DNA of 47,224 nucleotides from positions 1 to 47,224 of the forward strand of contig JAFXAW010000037.1 of assembly GCA_017522015.1 (NCBI GenBank), given 5' to 3'. The position numbers were made by a program, and so were the translations under genes. Under the pieces are notes generated by a model. It saw only the letters and a program-made list of their open reading frames with translations, was not told where the DNA came from and made no database searches. Below, one piece after another: positions 31,243 to 41,572 of the stretch. Positions within the stretch are counted from its first letter, which is position 1; the number at the start of each line of letters is the position of its first letter. The stretch comes from Oscillospiraceae bacterium. Lineage in GTDB: Bacteria; Bacillota; Clostridia; Oscillospirales; Oscillospiraceae.

Positions 31243-32241
31243 TCACAGGGAAACAAGTTCTGTATTCGGATAGTAATGCATGAGGATCTCCGAATAGCTT
31301 GCCCCCTCTTTCGCCATGACGTTTGCCCCGTACTGGCTCATTCCGACGCCGTGGCCGTAGCCTGTAACGCGAAACAGGAAGCCGTCTCCCGTGTAAGCAA
31401 CCGTAAAGCCGGTTGACCGCAAACCGAACAGCCGTCTGGCCTCTGTACCGGTGATTCTGACCCCGCCGATCATCACGTCCTGCACGCGACCGCTCTCTGT
31501 GTTCCGAAGCTCTCCGATCCAGCTTTCCGCTTCTTCGGAGAAGTCCGCCGACGGATATGCTGAGAGCACCGCTTCACACAGAGCCTGCGCGCTGAGCGTG
31601 ATCTCCGTTATGTAGTTCGGCACATCTTCTTCCGTTTCCGGGCTGTCCACGCTCACAAGATAGGGCAGCGGATTCCATACGTTTGCGCTGTCCTCCGTCT
31701 GACTGACTGAGGAGGAGTGAAATACCGCCTGGATGATTTCGCCTTCATAGACGAGATATTCCCCCGCCGTGTCGTTCACCGCCGCCCGGAGTTTCTCCAT
31801 ATTGGCCTCATAATCCTGTCCCCACCGCTCCTGCAGCGCAGCTTCCGTGCAATAGGCGGTGCAGCAGGACGGGTCGCCGCAGACGTCCGCCCCGGGGTGC
31901 GACTTGCAGCCGTGGTTTCGCTTGCAGAGCAGATAGCTTCGCGCAGCGACTGCCTGGGCGCGAAGCGCTTCCGGGTGAAACAGAACGGGCATCTCCCCGG
32001 CAAGCACCTGTGGCAGATACTTCTCCAGCTCCACCTCTTTCAGTCCGCCGTCCAGCCAAACGCGCAGCACCTCCGAACTTGCCGGGTTGTATGGTCTTTC
32101 CGGCACGGAAAGCGGAATTTCCGGCGACACGGGCTGCGGCGCGGTCGCACCGCCCTCCCGTTCCTCTCTCCCGGCCAGATATGCCGTCAATACAAGCGCT
32201 GCGCACAAAAGCAGCACCAGCACTCCTTTTCCTTTCCTCAC
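31243..32241 (-). CDS. SpoIID/LytB-domain protein (stage II sporulation protein D-like)
   Basis: A 332-residue protein with an N-terminal TM helix (about residues 5-24, VLVLLLCAALVLTAYLAG), a Pro-rich linker, then a SpoIID domain: KEVELEKYLPQVLAGEMP, HPEALRAQAVAARSYLL, VFHSSS and the C-terminal GYGHGVGMSQYGANVMA. SpoIID is a lytic transglycosylase acting on stem-peptide-free glycan during forespore engulfment; the conserved early Glu is in LAGEMP. Two clustered Cys pairs (CGDPSCCTAYC) fit the zinc-binding part. The start codon is GTG (32239-32241) 7 nt after GGGGAGGGG; upstream in-frame ATGs have no ribosome site. Confidence 0.85.
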   Translation of the reverse strand: MRKGKGVLVLLLCAALVLTAYLAGREEREGGATAPQPVSPEIPLSVPERPYNPASSEVLRVWLDGGLKEVELEKYLPQVLAGEMPVLFHPEALRAQAVAARSYLLCKRNHGCKSHPGADVCGDPSCCTAYCTEAALQERWGQDYEANMEKLRAAVNDTAGEYLVYEGEIIQAVFHSSSVSQTEDSANVWNPLPYLVSVDSPETEEDVPNYITEITLSAQALCEAVLSAYPSADFSEEAESWIGELRNTESGRVQDVMIGGVRITGTEARRLFGLRSTGFTVAYTGDGFLFRVTGYGHGVGMSQYGANVMAKEGASYSEILMHYYPNTELVSL

Positions 32242-32359
32242 AATGAGTCCCCTCCCCGTTTTATCTTGACGCTCAGGCAAAATGAGTATAGAATACGGAT
32301 TCAAGGGGTTCTCCCCTTTCACCGCTTTGATTTCATTTTATTGGGACGGTACATGGATT

Positions 32360-33256
32360 ATGCGTAAAGAAGGCCGGAATATGATCGCTGTCGCTTTGAT
32401 CGGCGGCGCGTTTTCATTCTTTATGCGCTGGCTGCAGAACACCGCAATTTTCGATCCGGAAACGGGTCTTGCGCAGCGCAATTCAGCGATCAGTTGGATA
32501 CTGGTGCTGCTGTGCATTGTGGTCGCGCTTGTGCAGCTGGTTCTCACAAGCCGCGTGCAGAACAAAAGCTCCGCACCGCAGACGGAGAATCTCTTTTACA
32601 CGGACCACAAACTGCTTCGCTATATTTATATCCTGCTCGCCGGATTAACTGCGCTCGCGGGACTGCTGCTTCTCATTGGTGCCCTGCGCAGCGAGCGCGG
32701 CAGCGACGTTCTGCGTCTCATTCTTGCCCTGCTTGCGCTTGGCACGGGTGCCTCCCTGCTCGTTTTGGTTTGCAAGAAAACATTGGACAATTCTGCGCGC
32801 TGTCTGTGCAGCGCCGTGCCCGTGCTGTTTAATTGCTTCTGGCTGATCGTCTGCTATAAGGATAATGCCGTCGATCCCGTGATCTGGCGTTTCTGCATGC
32901 AGATTCTGGCCATCTGCGCGGCAATCCTTGCCTGGTACTATCTCGCCGGGTATGCCTTTGGCAGCCCGAAGAAATGTCATACGCTGTTCACCTGCCAGCT
33001 TGCCGGGTATCTGAGCATTCTGGTCCTGTCTGACAGCTTCAGAAGAAGTGAAAAGCTCCTGCTGATCGCACCCGGACTGCTGCTCCTTCTCGTGGCCGCA
33101 CGGCTTGCCAACGAAGACTTGCCGACCCCGGCTCCGGAGGCAGAATTGCCACAGGACGTCGAGGCCGAGCCGCTTCCGGAGATAACATTTGAGGATGCGC
33201 CGGATGCAGAGTCCAAATTCGATTCCGAACCTGAATCCAAGTCTGAATCTGAATAA
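32360..33256 (+). CDS. Multi-pass membrane protein of unknown function with acidic tail
   Basis: A 298-residue protein with about eight TM helices spread over residues 8-250 and a C-terminal cytoplasmic-type tail rich in Glu, Pro, Ser and Asp (EAELPQDVEAEPLPEITFED, then short SE repeats). I recognise no catalytic motif and no named family. The start is uncertain: ATG at 32360 (MRKEGRNMIAV) or ATG at 32381 (MIAVALIGG), the latter 7 nt after AGAAGG. It is divergent from the SpoIID-like gene and ends at a strong bidirectional terminator. Confidence 0.72.
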   Translation: MRKEGRNMIAVALIGGAFSFFMRWLQNTAIFDPETGLAQRNSAISWILVLLCIVVALVQLVLTSRVQNKSSAPQTENLFYTDHKLLRYIYILLAGLTALAGLLLLIGALRSERGSDVLRLILALLALGTGASLLVLVCKKTLDNSARCLCSAVPVLFNCFWLIVCYKDNAVDPVIWRFCMQILAICAAILAWYYLAGYAFGSPKKCHTLFTCQLAGYLSILVLSDSFRRSEKLLLIAPGLLLLLVAARLANEDLPTPAPEAELPQDVEAEPLPEITFEDAPDAESKFDSEPESKSESE

Positions 33257-33276
33257 CGCAAATCACGGAATATATA

Positions 33277-33322
33277 AAAATCCCCTGCAAAATGAAGCGT
33301 CATTTTGCAGGGGATTTTCTGT
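33277..33322. terminator. Bidirectional terminator
   Basis: An 18-bp perfect stem (33277-33294 pairs with 33301-33318; arms begin AAAATCCCCTGC and end GCAGGGGATTTT) with loop AAGCGT lies between the convergent membrane-protein and tcdA genes. T-rich ends occur on both strands. Confidence 0.9.
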
Positions 33323-33327
33323 TTTGA

Positions 33328-34047
33328 TTATTTTTCAGCCAGCGATAAAACGACGTGCTGCGCGAGCAGAAAACCCGCGATGGCAGGCACCCACGCCACG
33401 CTGCCCGGAATGCTCCTGCGCCCCGGCGGCGGCAGCTCCGTCTGTTCCGGACTCAGCGCCTCTTCGTCGCTGTATACCACCGTATGATGCTCCACCCCGC
33501 GGCGGCGAAGCTCCTTGCGCACCACGCGCGCAAGCGGGCAGCCACGGGTATCCGCAATGTCCGCAATTTGCAGGCGCGATCCATCCAGCTTATTTCCCGT
33601 CCCGAGTGCCGAGATCACAGGGATGCTGCGCTCCCGCGCCGAGAGGATCAGATCGAGCTTACAGGAAACAAGGTCGATGGCATCCACGATATAGTCATAT
33701 TTCTCCCGAAAGAACTGCTCCCGGCTCGCTGCCTCATAACGCATCACCATCGGATGCACAATGAGATCACCGCGGATGGACAGCAGCCGCTCCGCCATCG
33801 CAACAGCCTTCTCTCTGCCTATATTCGGCAACGTAGCGCAAAGCTGTCGGTTGAGATTGCTCTCGCTCACCGTATCCTCATCCACGAGTGTGATTTCTCC
33901 AACTCCGCAGCGCGCCAGTGCTTCCGCGCACCAGGAGCCGACGCCGCCGAGGCCGAAAACAGCGACATGGCTGCTGCGCAGCCTTGCAATTGCTTCTTTC
34001 CCGAGCAGCATTTCCTCACGCAGCAGATCGGTATTCTTGTTTGTCAT
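33328..34047 (-). CDS. tcdA: tRNA threonylcarbamoyladenosine dehydratase (TcdA/CsdL)
   Basis: A 239-residue E1-like ThiF/MoeB-family protein. The nucleotide-binding GLGGVGSWCAEALARCGVG is at about 31-49, followed by LVDEDTVSESNLNRQL, DAIDLVSCKLDLI and SALGTGNKLDG, and a C-terminal GSVAWVPAIAGFLLAQHVV. It uses ATP to close t6A37 of tRNA to the cyclic form ct6A. The chosen start MTNKNTDLLREEM (34047) follows TGGAG with 7 nt spacing. The family also includes MoeB and ThiF, but the length and absence of the rhodanese and CXXC pairs favour TcdA. Confidence 0.9.
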   Translation of the reverse strand: MTNKNTDLLREEMLLGKEAIARLRSSHVAVFGLGGVGSWCAEALARCGVGEITLVDEDTVSESNLNRQLCATLPNIGREKAVAMAERLLSIRGDLIVHPMVMRYEAASREQFFREKYDYIVDAIDLVSCKLDLILSARERSIPVISALGTGNKLDGSRLQIADIADTRGCPLARVVRKELRRRGVEHHTVVYSDEEALSPEQTELPPPGRRSIPGSVAWVPAIAGFLLAQHVVLSLAEK

Positions 34048-34072
34048 GTTGTTTCTCCAGACCGTATAAACA

Positions 34073-34094
34073 CAGGCCGCCATACGGCGGCCTG
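34073..34094 (-). terminator. Terminator between the foldase and tcdA genes
   Basis: CAGGCCGCC / GGCGGCCTG with loop ATAC, followed on the minus strand by TGTTTATAC. The U tract is moderate, so tcdA may receive some readthrough. Confidence 0.65.
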
Positions 34095-34113
34095 CTGTTG
34101 TTTTAATCCATTT

Positions 34114-35676
34114 TTAGCCGATATACTTTTTTCCGGTTTGGGAAGTGTATTCCGCGTTGCCGACAATACCCTCTCTCCACGCATTGTACTTCTCGGCGCG
34201 CAGTGCGTTTTCCGCGATCTGATCGCTGTAAACTCTGCCTTCACCGATATAGTACATGATGTGGTAACCGGCATAGCCGCTGTCACCCGGAATCTCCGCA
34301 TAGACGATGTCGGTATCGCCGGGTTTACGGCCGGGAGCAAAGGCAAAGTCCTCAAAGCTCTGCACATAGACATGCTTGACGACCATATCGTACAGGCCGC
34401 CCGTTCCCTTGGAACCGCCGTCATCGGTGTGCTCATCCGCAAGCGCAGCAAAGCTTTCTTCCGTCGCCTCGCCGTTCTTCCACTCATCCAGATAGCCCTC
34501 GGCTTCCTCAAGCGCGGCTGCCTTGGCCTCGTCGGTCACAACGCCTTCCTCGTTCTTCTCGGCCGTAACCAGAATGTGGCGGACCTGATGCATCGGGTAG
34601 TGGTTGTCCTCCCGCTCCATGAACAGGATTACCGAATATCCCTGGCTGTCTTCCGCAAGCAGCGTATCGCCGGGCTTGCGCGCCTCGTCAAGCATCCACT
34701 CGGCATACGATTCTTCCAAACTGGAACCGGCGTTCACGCGCTTGGAGTTATCCAGCGTGTACTGGAGAATGCCGTTTTCCAGGCAGAGTTTGTCGAAGCT
34801 CTCCTCATCGGTAGCACCGTCAACAACCTTCTGCGCGCGAGCTTTTGCCTCCGCCTCAGCCTGCGCAGTCTGCTCCTCTGTCGGCTCCTCAATGTCCTTC
34901 AAATCAGCAAAGAAGTAAACCTGGCGATAGGTAAAGATGTCGTAAGTGGTCTTGTTCTCCTCGTACCAGGCCTCAAGCTCACTGTCCTCGAAAGTATAGG
35001 AGGCCTGATTCTGCTGTTCATATTTGGCGGCAGTCAGGCTTATCTGCATCATCTTGCGCAGCGTGTCCACCGTCACACCCTTGCCGTACTGTGCGGCAAG
35101 ATACTGCTTCGGATTATAGCCGTACAGCAGGCCCGCGCTGAGCATATCATTGATGTTCAGGTCAATGGTGTCCAGATCTTCCTGCGTGAGTTCAAAGCCT
35201 TCAAGCACCGCTGCATCGTAAATTGTCGTGATCTCAGTCAGGCTCACCCGCATCTGCTCGTAGAAATAATCGTGCCAGGTGTATCCGGCCTGCATCGCGC
35301 AGTCCTGCTCATCGAAAGGCTGATTGGTATTCAGCCCCATCATGCTCAAAACCTGAGAGACATCCACACCGAGCTGTTCGGCATAGTCGTTCTGCTCGTT
35401 GAGATAGTTGTTCACGACAGTGTAGTAAATATAGTTGCACTCTGCCGCCGTATACTCGGTTCCATTGATGGTGATTGCCGGAATACGCGTATAGAAAAGA
35501 TTGGAGTTGATGACGATCACCGCAGCAATCACCAGCACGACCACAACGGCAATCACAATATTGCGGACCTTTTTAAGCTTCTTTTTCCGCTTTTCCGCAG
35601 CCTTTTCCTCTGCAATCTTCTGCAGCGTCTCCTCGCGGTTTTCCTGGCGGACTCTCTTTTGCTTGGATGCACTCAT
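34114..35676 (-). CDS. Membrane-anchored PpiC/parvulin-type foldase (PrsA/SurA-like)
   Basis: A 520-residue protein with a Lys/Glu-rich cytoplasmic start (about 1-37), one TM helix (about 39-57, IVIAVVVVLVIAAVIVI) and a large extracytoplasmic part. The C-terminal half has the parvulin pattern: VRHILVTAEK, then ESFAALADEHTDDGGSKGTGGLY and FEDFAFAPGRKPGDTDIV with GYHIMYYIGEG. An earlier segment (TYRQVYFFADL to FDKLCLENG) looks like a degenerate parvulin repeat. It likely helps fold secreted proteins outside the membrane. ATG at 35676 follows AAAGGA. It has a strong promoter and a short hairpin in its leader (TCAGCGC / GCGCTGA near 35718-35736). Confidence 0.85.
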   Translation of the reverse strand: MSASKQKRVRQENREETLQKIAEEKAAEKRKKKLKKVRNIVIAVVVVLVIAAVIVINSNLFYTRIPAITINGTEYTAAECNYIYYTVVNNYLNEQNDYAEQLGVDVSQVLSMMGLNTNQPFDEQDCAMQAGYTWHDYFYEQMRVSLTEITTIYDAAVLEGFELTQEDLDTIDLNINDMLSAGLLYGYNPKQYLAAQYGKGVTVDTLRKMMQISLTAAKYEQQNQASYTFEDSELEAWYEENKTTYDIFTYRQVYFFADLKDIEEPTEEQTAQAEAEAKARAQKVVDGATDEESFDKLCLENGILQYTLDNSKRVNAGSSLEESYAEWMLDEARKPGDTLLAEDSQGYSVILFMEREDNHYPMHQVRHILVTAEKNEEGVVTDEAKAAALEEAEGYLDEWKNGEATEESFAALADEHTDDGGSKGTGGLYDMVVKHVYVQSFEDFAFAPGRKPGDTDIVYAEIPGDSGYAGYHIMYYIGEGRVYSDQIAENALRAEKYNAWREGIVGNAEYTSQTGKKYIG

Positions 35677-35753
35677 GTTTTTTCATCCTTTTCGTCTTGA
35701 ATTCTCAGCCATTCCCATCAGCGCGCAATGCGCTGATTTCAGAATGTCACAGT

Positions 35754-35782
35754 ATTATATCGTATTCATCGCTATGTTTCAA
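35754..35782 (-). promoter_or_regulatory. Promoter of the parvulin-type foldase gene
   Basis: TTGAAA (35777-35782), 17-bp spacer, TATAAT (35754-35759) on the minus strand. Confidence 0.85.
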
Positions 35783-35798
35783 GGCTATTTTTTAACTT

Positions 35799-36542
35799 TT
35801 AGCCCAGGAGACGCGCGCGAAGCGTATCCATGCATTCCTCGCTGACATCGCAGGAGCGCAGATAGCCCCGAACACCGCCGTAGTTCTCCTCCCAATGCCG
35901 GAGCAGCGTGCGCATATTATCCGGCGCAGTGCTGAAAAACGGAGCAGAGCTTATCTTGCGCTCTTCCGTCATTTTCGAACGCGTGCGCTCGTAGATCCAA
36001 TCCAGATGAATCTCGCTCACGCTGTAGTCCTCAACGATGTCCGCACGGTCCACATCGCACAGGGACAGCAGAATCGCCGAGACGATGCCTGTCCTGTCCT
36101 TGCCCGTGGCACAATGGAACATAACCCCGCCTTTCGCCCGCGCAATCGCCTCCAGCACATCCTTGACCCAGGGGCGATATTTCTCCACCATGCGAACATA
36201 CTGCGCGCCCCAGGAAAAAGTCTTATTCTCACCCAAATCGCCGAGATCGCCGCCTCTGCTGCCCGCCGAGGCGTGCTCATCAAACATGGGCAGATGGACA
36301 TATTCCAGCCACGGCTCATCCCGCAGAAGATCCGGCAGATCTTCGAGCTCCGAGCTCCCGCGCAGGTCAATATCCATCACGATGCCGTAATCCCGCAGAA
36401 ACTGCTTATCTTCCTCCGTCACACGGTTCGGCACTTCCGTGCGCAAATAAACGCGGTGCAGCGTTTGCCCGTTAGGCGTGTTCCAACCGCCAAGCTCCCG
36501 CGCATTTGTCAGCCCTACGAGCGGCAAACGTCTGTATTCCAT
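35799..36542 (-). CDS. Tyrosine-protein phosphatase (Y_phosphatase3 type)
   Basis: A 247-residue protein with NARELGGW near the N-terminus, DIDLRGSSEL, and the Cys-phosphatase loop FHCATGKDRTG (CX5R, Cys about 150). This order is typical of bacterial dual-specificity/tyrosine phosphatases of the LipA/PtpB type, which also accept phosphoinositides in some cases. The real substrate is unknown. ATG at 36542 follows AAGGAG with 7 nt spacing. It is divergent from the NYN-LOTUS gene, and its stop is only about 17 bp before the next promoter, with no separate terminator. Confidence 0.9.
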   Translation of the reverse strand: MEYRRLPLVGLTNARELGGWNTPNGQTLHRVYLRTEVPNRVTEEDKQFLRDYGIVMDIDLRGSSELEDLPDLLRDEPWLEYVHLPMFDEHASAGSRGGDLGDLGENKTFSWGAQYVRMVEKYRPWVKDVLEAIARAKGGVMFHCATGKDRTGIVSAILLSLCDVDRADIVEDYSVSEIHLDWIYERTRSKMTEERKISSAPFFSTAPDNMRTLLRHWEENYGGVRGYLRSCDVSEECMDTLRARLLG

Positions 36543-36588
36543 AGCGATTCTCCTTTTCATCACATCTTTTATAGCAGAAATTTATGAC

Positions 36589-36618
36589 ATTATAACATAT
36601 CCCCTTTTGCCGTGTAAA
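36589..36618 (-). promoter_or_regulatory. Promoter of the tyrosine phosphatase gene
   Basis: TTTACA (36613-36618), 18-bp spacer, TATAAT (36589-36594) on the minus strand. Confidence 0.75.
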
Positions 36619-36794
36619 GAGTGGCGCCGGGACACTTTCGCCGGAATTCCGGACTTTCCGACACTGTCCGACGCGCACAAAAGCAGTTTCCGTTGACAAG
36701 TGTGTGGAGACTGCGGAAAACCGGCTTTCACGCTTCCCTGCCCTCCGGGTACGGCGCTGCTTTCATAACGCGATAAAGCCTGTCTTTACAGGAA

Positions 36795-36827
36795 ATGCTT
36801 TGTTTTTTCTGCAAAGCATGGTATACT
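36795..36827 (+). promoter_or_regulatory. Promoter of the NYN-LOTUS gene overlapped by an inverted repeat
   Basis: TTGTTT (36800-36805), 16-bp spacer, TATACT (36822-36827) with TGG before it. The perfect inverted repeat ATGCTTTG (36795-36802) N9 CAAAGCAT (36812-36819) covers the -35 box and spacer and could be an operator. Confidence 0.6.
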
Positions 36828-36883
36828 TGTTTTATCTACATCCCGCGGCGGAAACGCTTCGCGCGGGGAAAGGAGTTCGGGAA

Positions 36884-37699
36884 ATGGCAGCTCAGCAAGC
36901 TGATTTGAACAACCTGCGCCTTGCCGTACTGATTGATGCGGAGAACGCTCCGCGCGACTGCCTCAAAAGCGTCATGGAGGAGCTGGCCGTTTACGGCACA
37001 CCCACGATTAAGCGTATTTACGGGGACTGGACAACCCCAAATGTAAGCGGCTGGAAAACTTCGCTGCTGCAAAACGCCGTCACACCCATCCAGCAGTACT
37101 CCTACACGCACGGCAAGAACTCGACCGACAGCGCCATGATTATCGACGCGATGGACATCCTCTACGGCGGCAGCGTTGACGGCTTCGTGCTGGTGAGCAG
37201 CGATTCCGATTTCACGCGGCTGGCCATTCGTCTGCGCGAGGCGGGCATGTACGTCATCGGCATCGGCGAGCGCAAGACGCCCGCGCCGTTCATCGTCGCC
37301 TGCGACAAGTTCATTTACATAGAGGTCATCCGGGATCGGCTCAAGTCCGCGCAGACAAAGGAGCAAGCCGCTTCCGCTGACAAAAAGCCGGACAAGGCTG
37401 CCGAAAAGCACGTCGAGAAAAAATCGGGCAAGAAAAGCCCTTCTCAGAAGCGCGTGCCGGACGAGATTGTCGCGCTTATTGCGGACTCCGTTGCCGACCT
37501 CGCCGACGAGGACGGCTTTGCGGATATGTCCTTTCTCGGCAATCTCATCATCAAAAAGCGCCCGGATTTCGATCCGCGCAACTTCGGCTTCACCAAACTG
37601 AGCAACATGATGAAATATCTCACACGTTTTGAAGTCGACGTGCGCATGACAGCCGACCCACACGTCAAACCCATGTACATCCGGGATTTGGAGGCATGA
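36884..37699 (+). CDS. NYN-domain ribonuclease-like protein with C-terminal OST-HTH/LOTUS domain
   Basis: A 271-residue protein. The NYN (LabA/DUF88-type, PIN-like) domain spans about 10-145, with LAVLIDAEN (Asp 18), KNSTDSAMIIDAMDIL, VLVSSDSDFTRLAIRLREAG and FIVACDKFIYIE; the conserved acidic residues of the nuclease site are present. A Lys/Ala-rich linker (about 155-195) leads to an OST-HTH/LOTUS RNA-binding domain (about 195-271, GFTKLSNMMKYLTRFEV). The combination suggests RNA binding and cleavage; the target is unknown. ATG at 36884 follows AAAGGAG with about 8 nt spacing. Its stop overlaps the start of the metallophosphoesterase gene. Confidence 0.9.
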   Translation: MAAQQADLNNLRLAVLIDAENAPRDCLKSVMEELAVYGTPTIKRIYGDWTTPNVSGWKTSLLQNAVTPIQQYSYTHGKNSTDSAMIIDAMDILYGGSVDGFVLVSSDSDFTRLAIRLREAGMYVIGIGERKTPAPFIVACDKFIYIEVIRDRLKSAQTKEQAASADKKPDKAAEKHVEKKSGKKSPSQKRVPDEIVALIADSVADLADEDGFADMSFLGNLIIKKRPDFDPRNFGFTKLSNMMKYLTRFEVDVRMTADPHVKPMYIRDLEA

Positions 37700-38550
37700 T
37701 GAAGAAAACCAAAACTTCCGAAAAAAGACCGCGTCGTTTGTTCGCAACCACGGCGGCGATTCTTCTTGCCTGCACAGCGCTCATCTCAGACAGCAGATGG
37801 CGGCTTGATGTGGAGGAATACGAACTCTCCTCCGCGCGGCTGCCCGAAGCTTTTGACGGATTTCGCGTCGTACAGCTCAGCGACCTGCACAGGGTGCGTT
37901 TTGGAAACGACAACTGTCGTCTCATCGAAAAAGTACAGCAGGCAAAACCCGACCTGATTGCGCTGACGGGTGATTTTGTCGAGGGTGACACGGATCTTGC
38001 AGAGATCGAAAGCCTCTGCGCCCAGCTTGTGCAGATTGCACCCACCTATTTCGTCAGCGGAAACCACGACGCAGGCAGCGGAAGACTCCGCGAGATTGGC
38101 ACCATGATGGAGCGCTGCGGCGTAATCTATCTGCAAAACAGCTACCGCACCATCACAAAAGACGGCAAAGAGCTTGTGATCTGCGGCGTGGAAGACCCGA
38201 ACGCCTGGGCCGAGATGCCGACGCCGGATGAGCTTGTAAGCACGCTTCGCGCGGAGTATCCGGATGCCTTCGTCCTTTTGCTCGGACACCGAAACTATTG
38301 GCCGGACAGGTATCCCGAGCTGGACGTGGATGTCATCCTCTCCGGACATGGACACGGCGGCATTATCCGCCTGCCCTTTGTCGGCGGTCTGCTCGGCACG
38401 AATGCAAATCTGTTCCCCAAATATGACGCCGGCGTTTACGAAGCGCAGCAATACAGCATGGTCGTGTCACGGGGTCTCGGAAACGTCCCGGGTCTCCCGC
38501 GCGTATTCAATCCCCCGCACATCCCCGTCATTGTGCTTAAAAGTCAATAA
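37696..38550 (+). CDS. Metallophosphoesterase (YkuE/YaeI-like)
   Basis: A 284-residue calcineurin-like phosphoesterase. It has an N-terminal hydrophobic helix (about 15-32, probable signal or anchor), then VVQLSDLH, ALTGDFVEG, FVSGNHD, LLLGHR and SGHGHGG, which supply the dinuclear metal ligands. Relatives in this group act on phospholipids or UDP-activated lipids at the membrane. The start (MMKKTKTS) overlaps the NYN gene stop in ATGA, so the two are translationally coupled. Substrate unknown. Confidence 0.92.
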   Translation: MMKKTKTSEKRPRRLFATTAAILLACTALISDSRWRLDVEEYELSSARLPEAFDGFRVVQLSDLHRVRFGNDNCRLIEKVQQAKPDLIALTGDFVEGDTDLAEIESLCAQLVQIAPTYFVSGNHDAGSGRLREIGTMMERCGVIYLQNSYRTITKDGKELVICGVEDPNAWAEMPTPDELVSTLRAEYPDAFVLLLGHRNYWPDRYPELDVDVILSGHGHGGIIRLPFVGGLLGTNANLFPKYDAGVYEAQQYSMVVSRGLGNVPGLPRVFNPPHIPVIVLKSQ

Positions 38551-38553
38551 GGT

Positions 38554-38591
38554 AAAAACAGCCCTGACGGAAACCGTCAGGGCTGTTTTTA
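38554..38591. terminator. Bidirectional terminator between the phosphoesterase and lepA genes
   Basis: AAAACAGCCCTGACGG / CCGTCAGGGCTGTTTT with loop AAA: a 16-bp perfect stem with T tracts on both strands. Confidence 0.93.
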
Positions 38592-38607
38592 TGTTGGAAT
38601 TATTGCA

Positions 38608-40413
<1,806 letters not shown>

Positions 40414-40417
40414 CGTT

Positions 40418-41488
40418 TCACTCCTCCGTGGACAAGCGCAGCCGCTCTGTCTGATCGCTCAGGATCAGCGCATCCAGCAACTCATCCAGATCTCCGTTGA
40501 TGATGCCCGAAATACCAAAATTTTTGTTATCCCCCTGCAACCGATGGTCAGTCACCCGGTTTTGCGGGAAGTTATAGGTGCGCACGCGCTCAGAGCGGTC
40601 GCCCGAACCGACCTGGCTTTTGCGCTCCGCTGCGATGGCCGCTCTCTGCTTGGCCTGCTCCGCCTCATAGAGCTTACTGCGCAGAATCTGCATCGCGCGG
40701 TCCTTGTTCTTGTGCTGGCTGCGCTCATCCTGACATTCCACAACCACGCCTGTGGGCAGATGCGTGATGCGGATGGCGCTCTCCGTCTTATTGACGTGCT
40801 GTCCGCCCGCACCGGAGGAACGGTAGGTGTCAATCTGCAGATCTGCAGGATTGATCGAAAACTCCACTTCCTCCGCCTCCGGCAGAACGGCAACCGTCGC
40901 GGCGCTGGTCTGGATCCGTCCGGAGGATTCCGTCACCGGCACGCGCTGCACTCGGTGACCACCGGACTCAAACTTCAGGCGCGAATATGCGCCCTCGCCT
41001 TCCACGATAAAGCTGATCTCCTTGATTCCGCCGAGCTCCGTATCGTTGAGGTTCACAACGTCGATCTTCCAGCCCTTCCGGTCGGCGTACATCGAGTACA
41101 TCCGGAACAGGTCTCCGGCAAAGAGCGCCGCTTCGTCCCCGCCGGCACCGCCGCGGATTTCCATAATGACGTTGCGCGAGTCGTTCGGGTCACGCGGCAG
41201 GAGCAGGATTTTGAGCTCCTCCTGCATGCTTTCGCAGTCGGCCTTCGCCTCCTCGAACTCAAGGCGCGCCATCTCGCCGAGCTCGGGATCGTTCAGAAGA
41301 GACTGTGCCTCCTGCGCATCCGTGCTGCGGCGCACATAGCGGCGATAGGTCTCCACAAGCGGCGTCAGCTCTTTCTGTTCACGGGCAACACGCGCATACA
41401 GCGCGGGGTCTGAATAGACCTCCGGCTGCTGCAGCCGGTTTTCCAGCTCCGTATATTTTTCTTCGATTTGTCTGAGTTTTTCCAGCAT
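40418..41488 (-). CDS. prfA: Peptide chain release factor 1
   Basis: A 356-residue class I release factor. It carries the GGQ motif in [18 protein letters not shown] (about residue 230), which triggers peptidyl-tRNA hydrolysis, and an N-terminal coiled-coil domain ([20 protein letters not shown]). RF1 reads UAA and UAG. ATG at 41488 follows CAGGGA with about 9 nt spacing. The hemK/prmC methyltransferase, often next to prfA, is not seen in the window. Confidence 0.97.
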   Translation of the reverse strand: MLEKLRQIEEKYTELENRLQQPEVYSDPALYARVAREQKELTPLVETYRRYVRRSTDAQEAQSLLNDPELGEMARLEFEEAKADCESMQEELKILLLPRDPNDSRNVIMEIRGGAGGDEAALFAGDLFRMYSMYADRKGWKIDVVNLNDTELGGIKEISFIVEGEGAYSRLKFESGGHRVQRVPVTESSGRIQTSAATVAVLPEAEEVEFSINPADLQIDTYRSSGAGGQHVNKTESAIRITHLPTGVVVECQDERSQHKNKDRAMQILRSKLYEAEQAKQRAAIAAERKSQVGSGDRSERVRTYNFPQNRVTDHRLQGDNKNFGISGIINGDLDELLDALILSDQTERLRLSTEE

Positions 41489-41572
41489 AGATGTATTCCC
41501 TGTTTTCTAAAATTCCAATGTTTATTCTATCCTGTTTGCATGATGAAAGTCAAAGCATTTTCACTCTTCCGC

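Larger units (their letters stand above)
36543..36883. other. Divergent intergenic region, 341 bp
   Basis: It holds the phosphatase promoter at its left end and the NYN promoter with an inverted repeat at its right end. Between them (36620-36790) I see a short CCGGAATTCCGG palindrome near 36640 but no gene or recognised RNA. Confidence 0.5.

Noticed and set aside
30179-31246. Minus-strand open frame opposite fba
   Set aside because: fba is unmistakable on the plus strand; the antisense frame has no ribosome site and crosses the fba promoter and terminator.
33355-35700. Long plus-strand open frame (781 codons) opposite tcdA and the foldase gene
   Set aside because: Both minus-strand genes are clear family members with ribosome sites; the plus-strand translation has no recognisable domain and spans two genes and a terminator.
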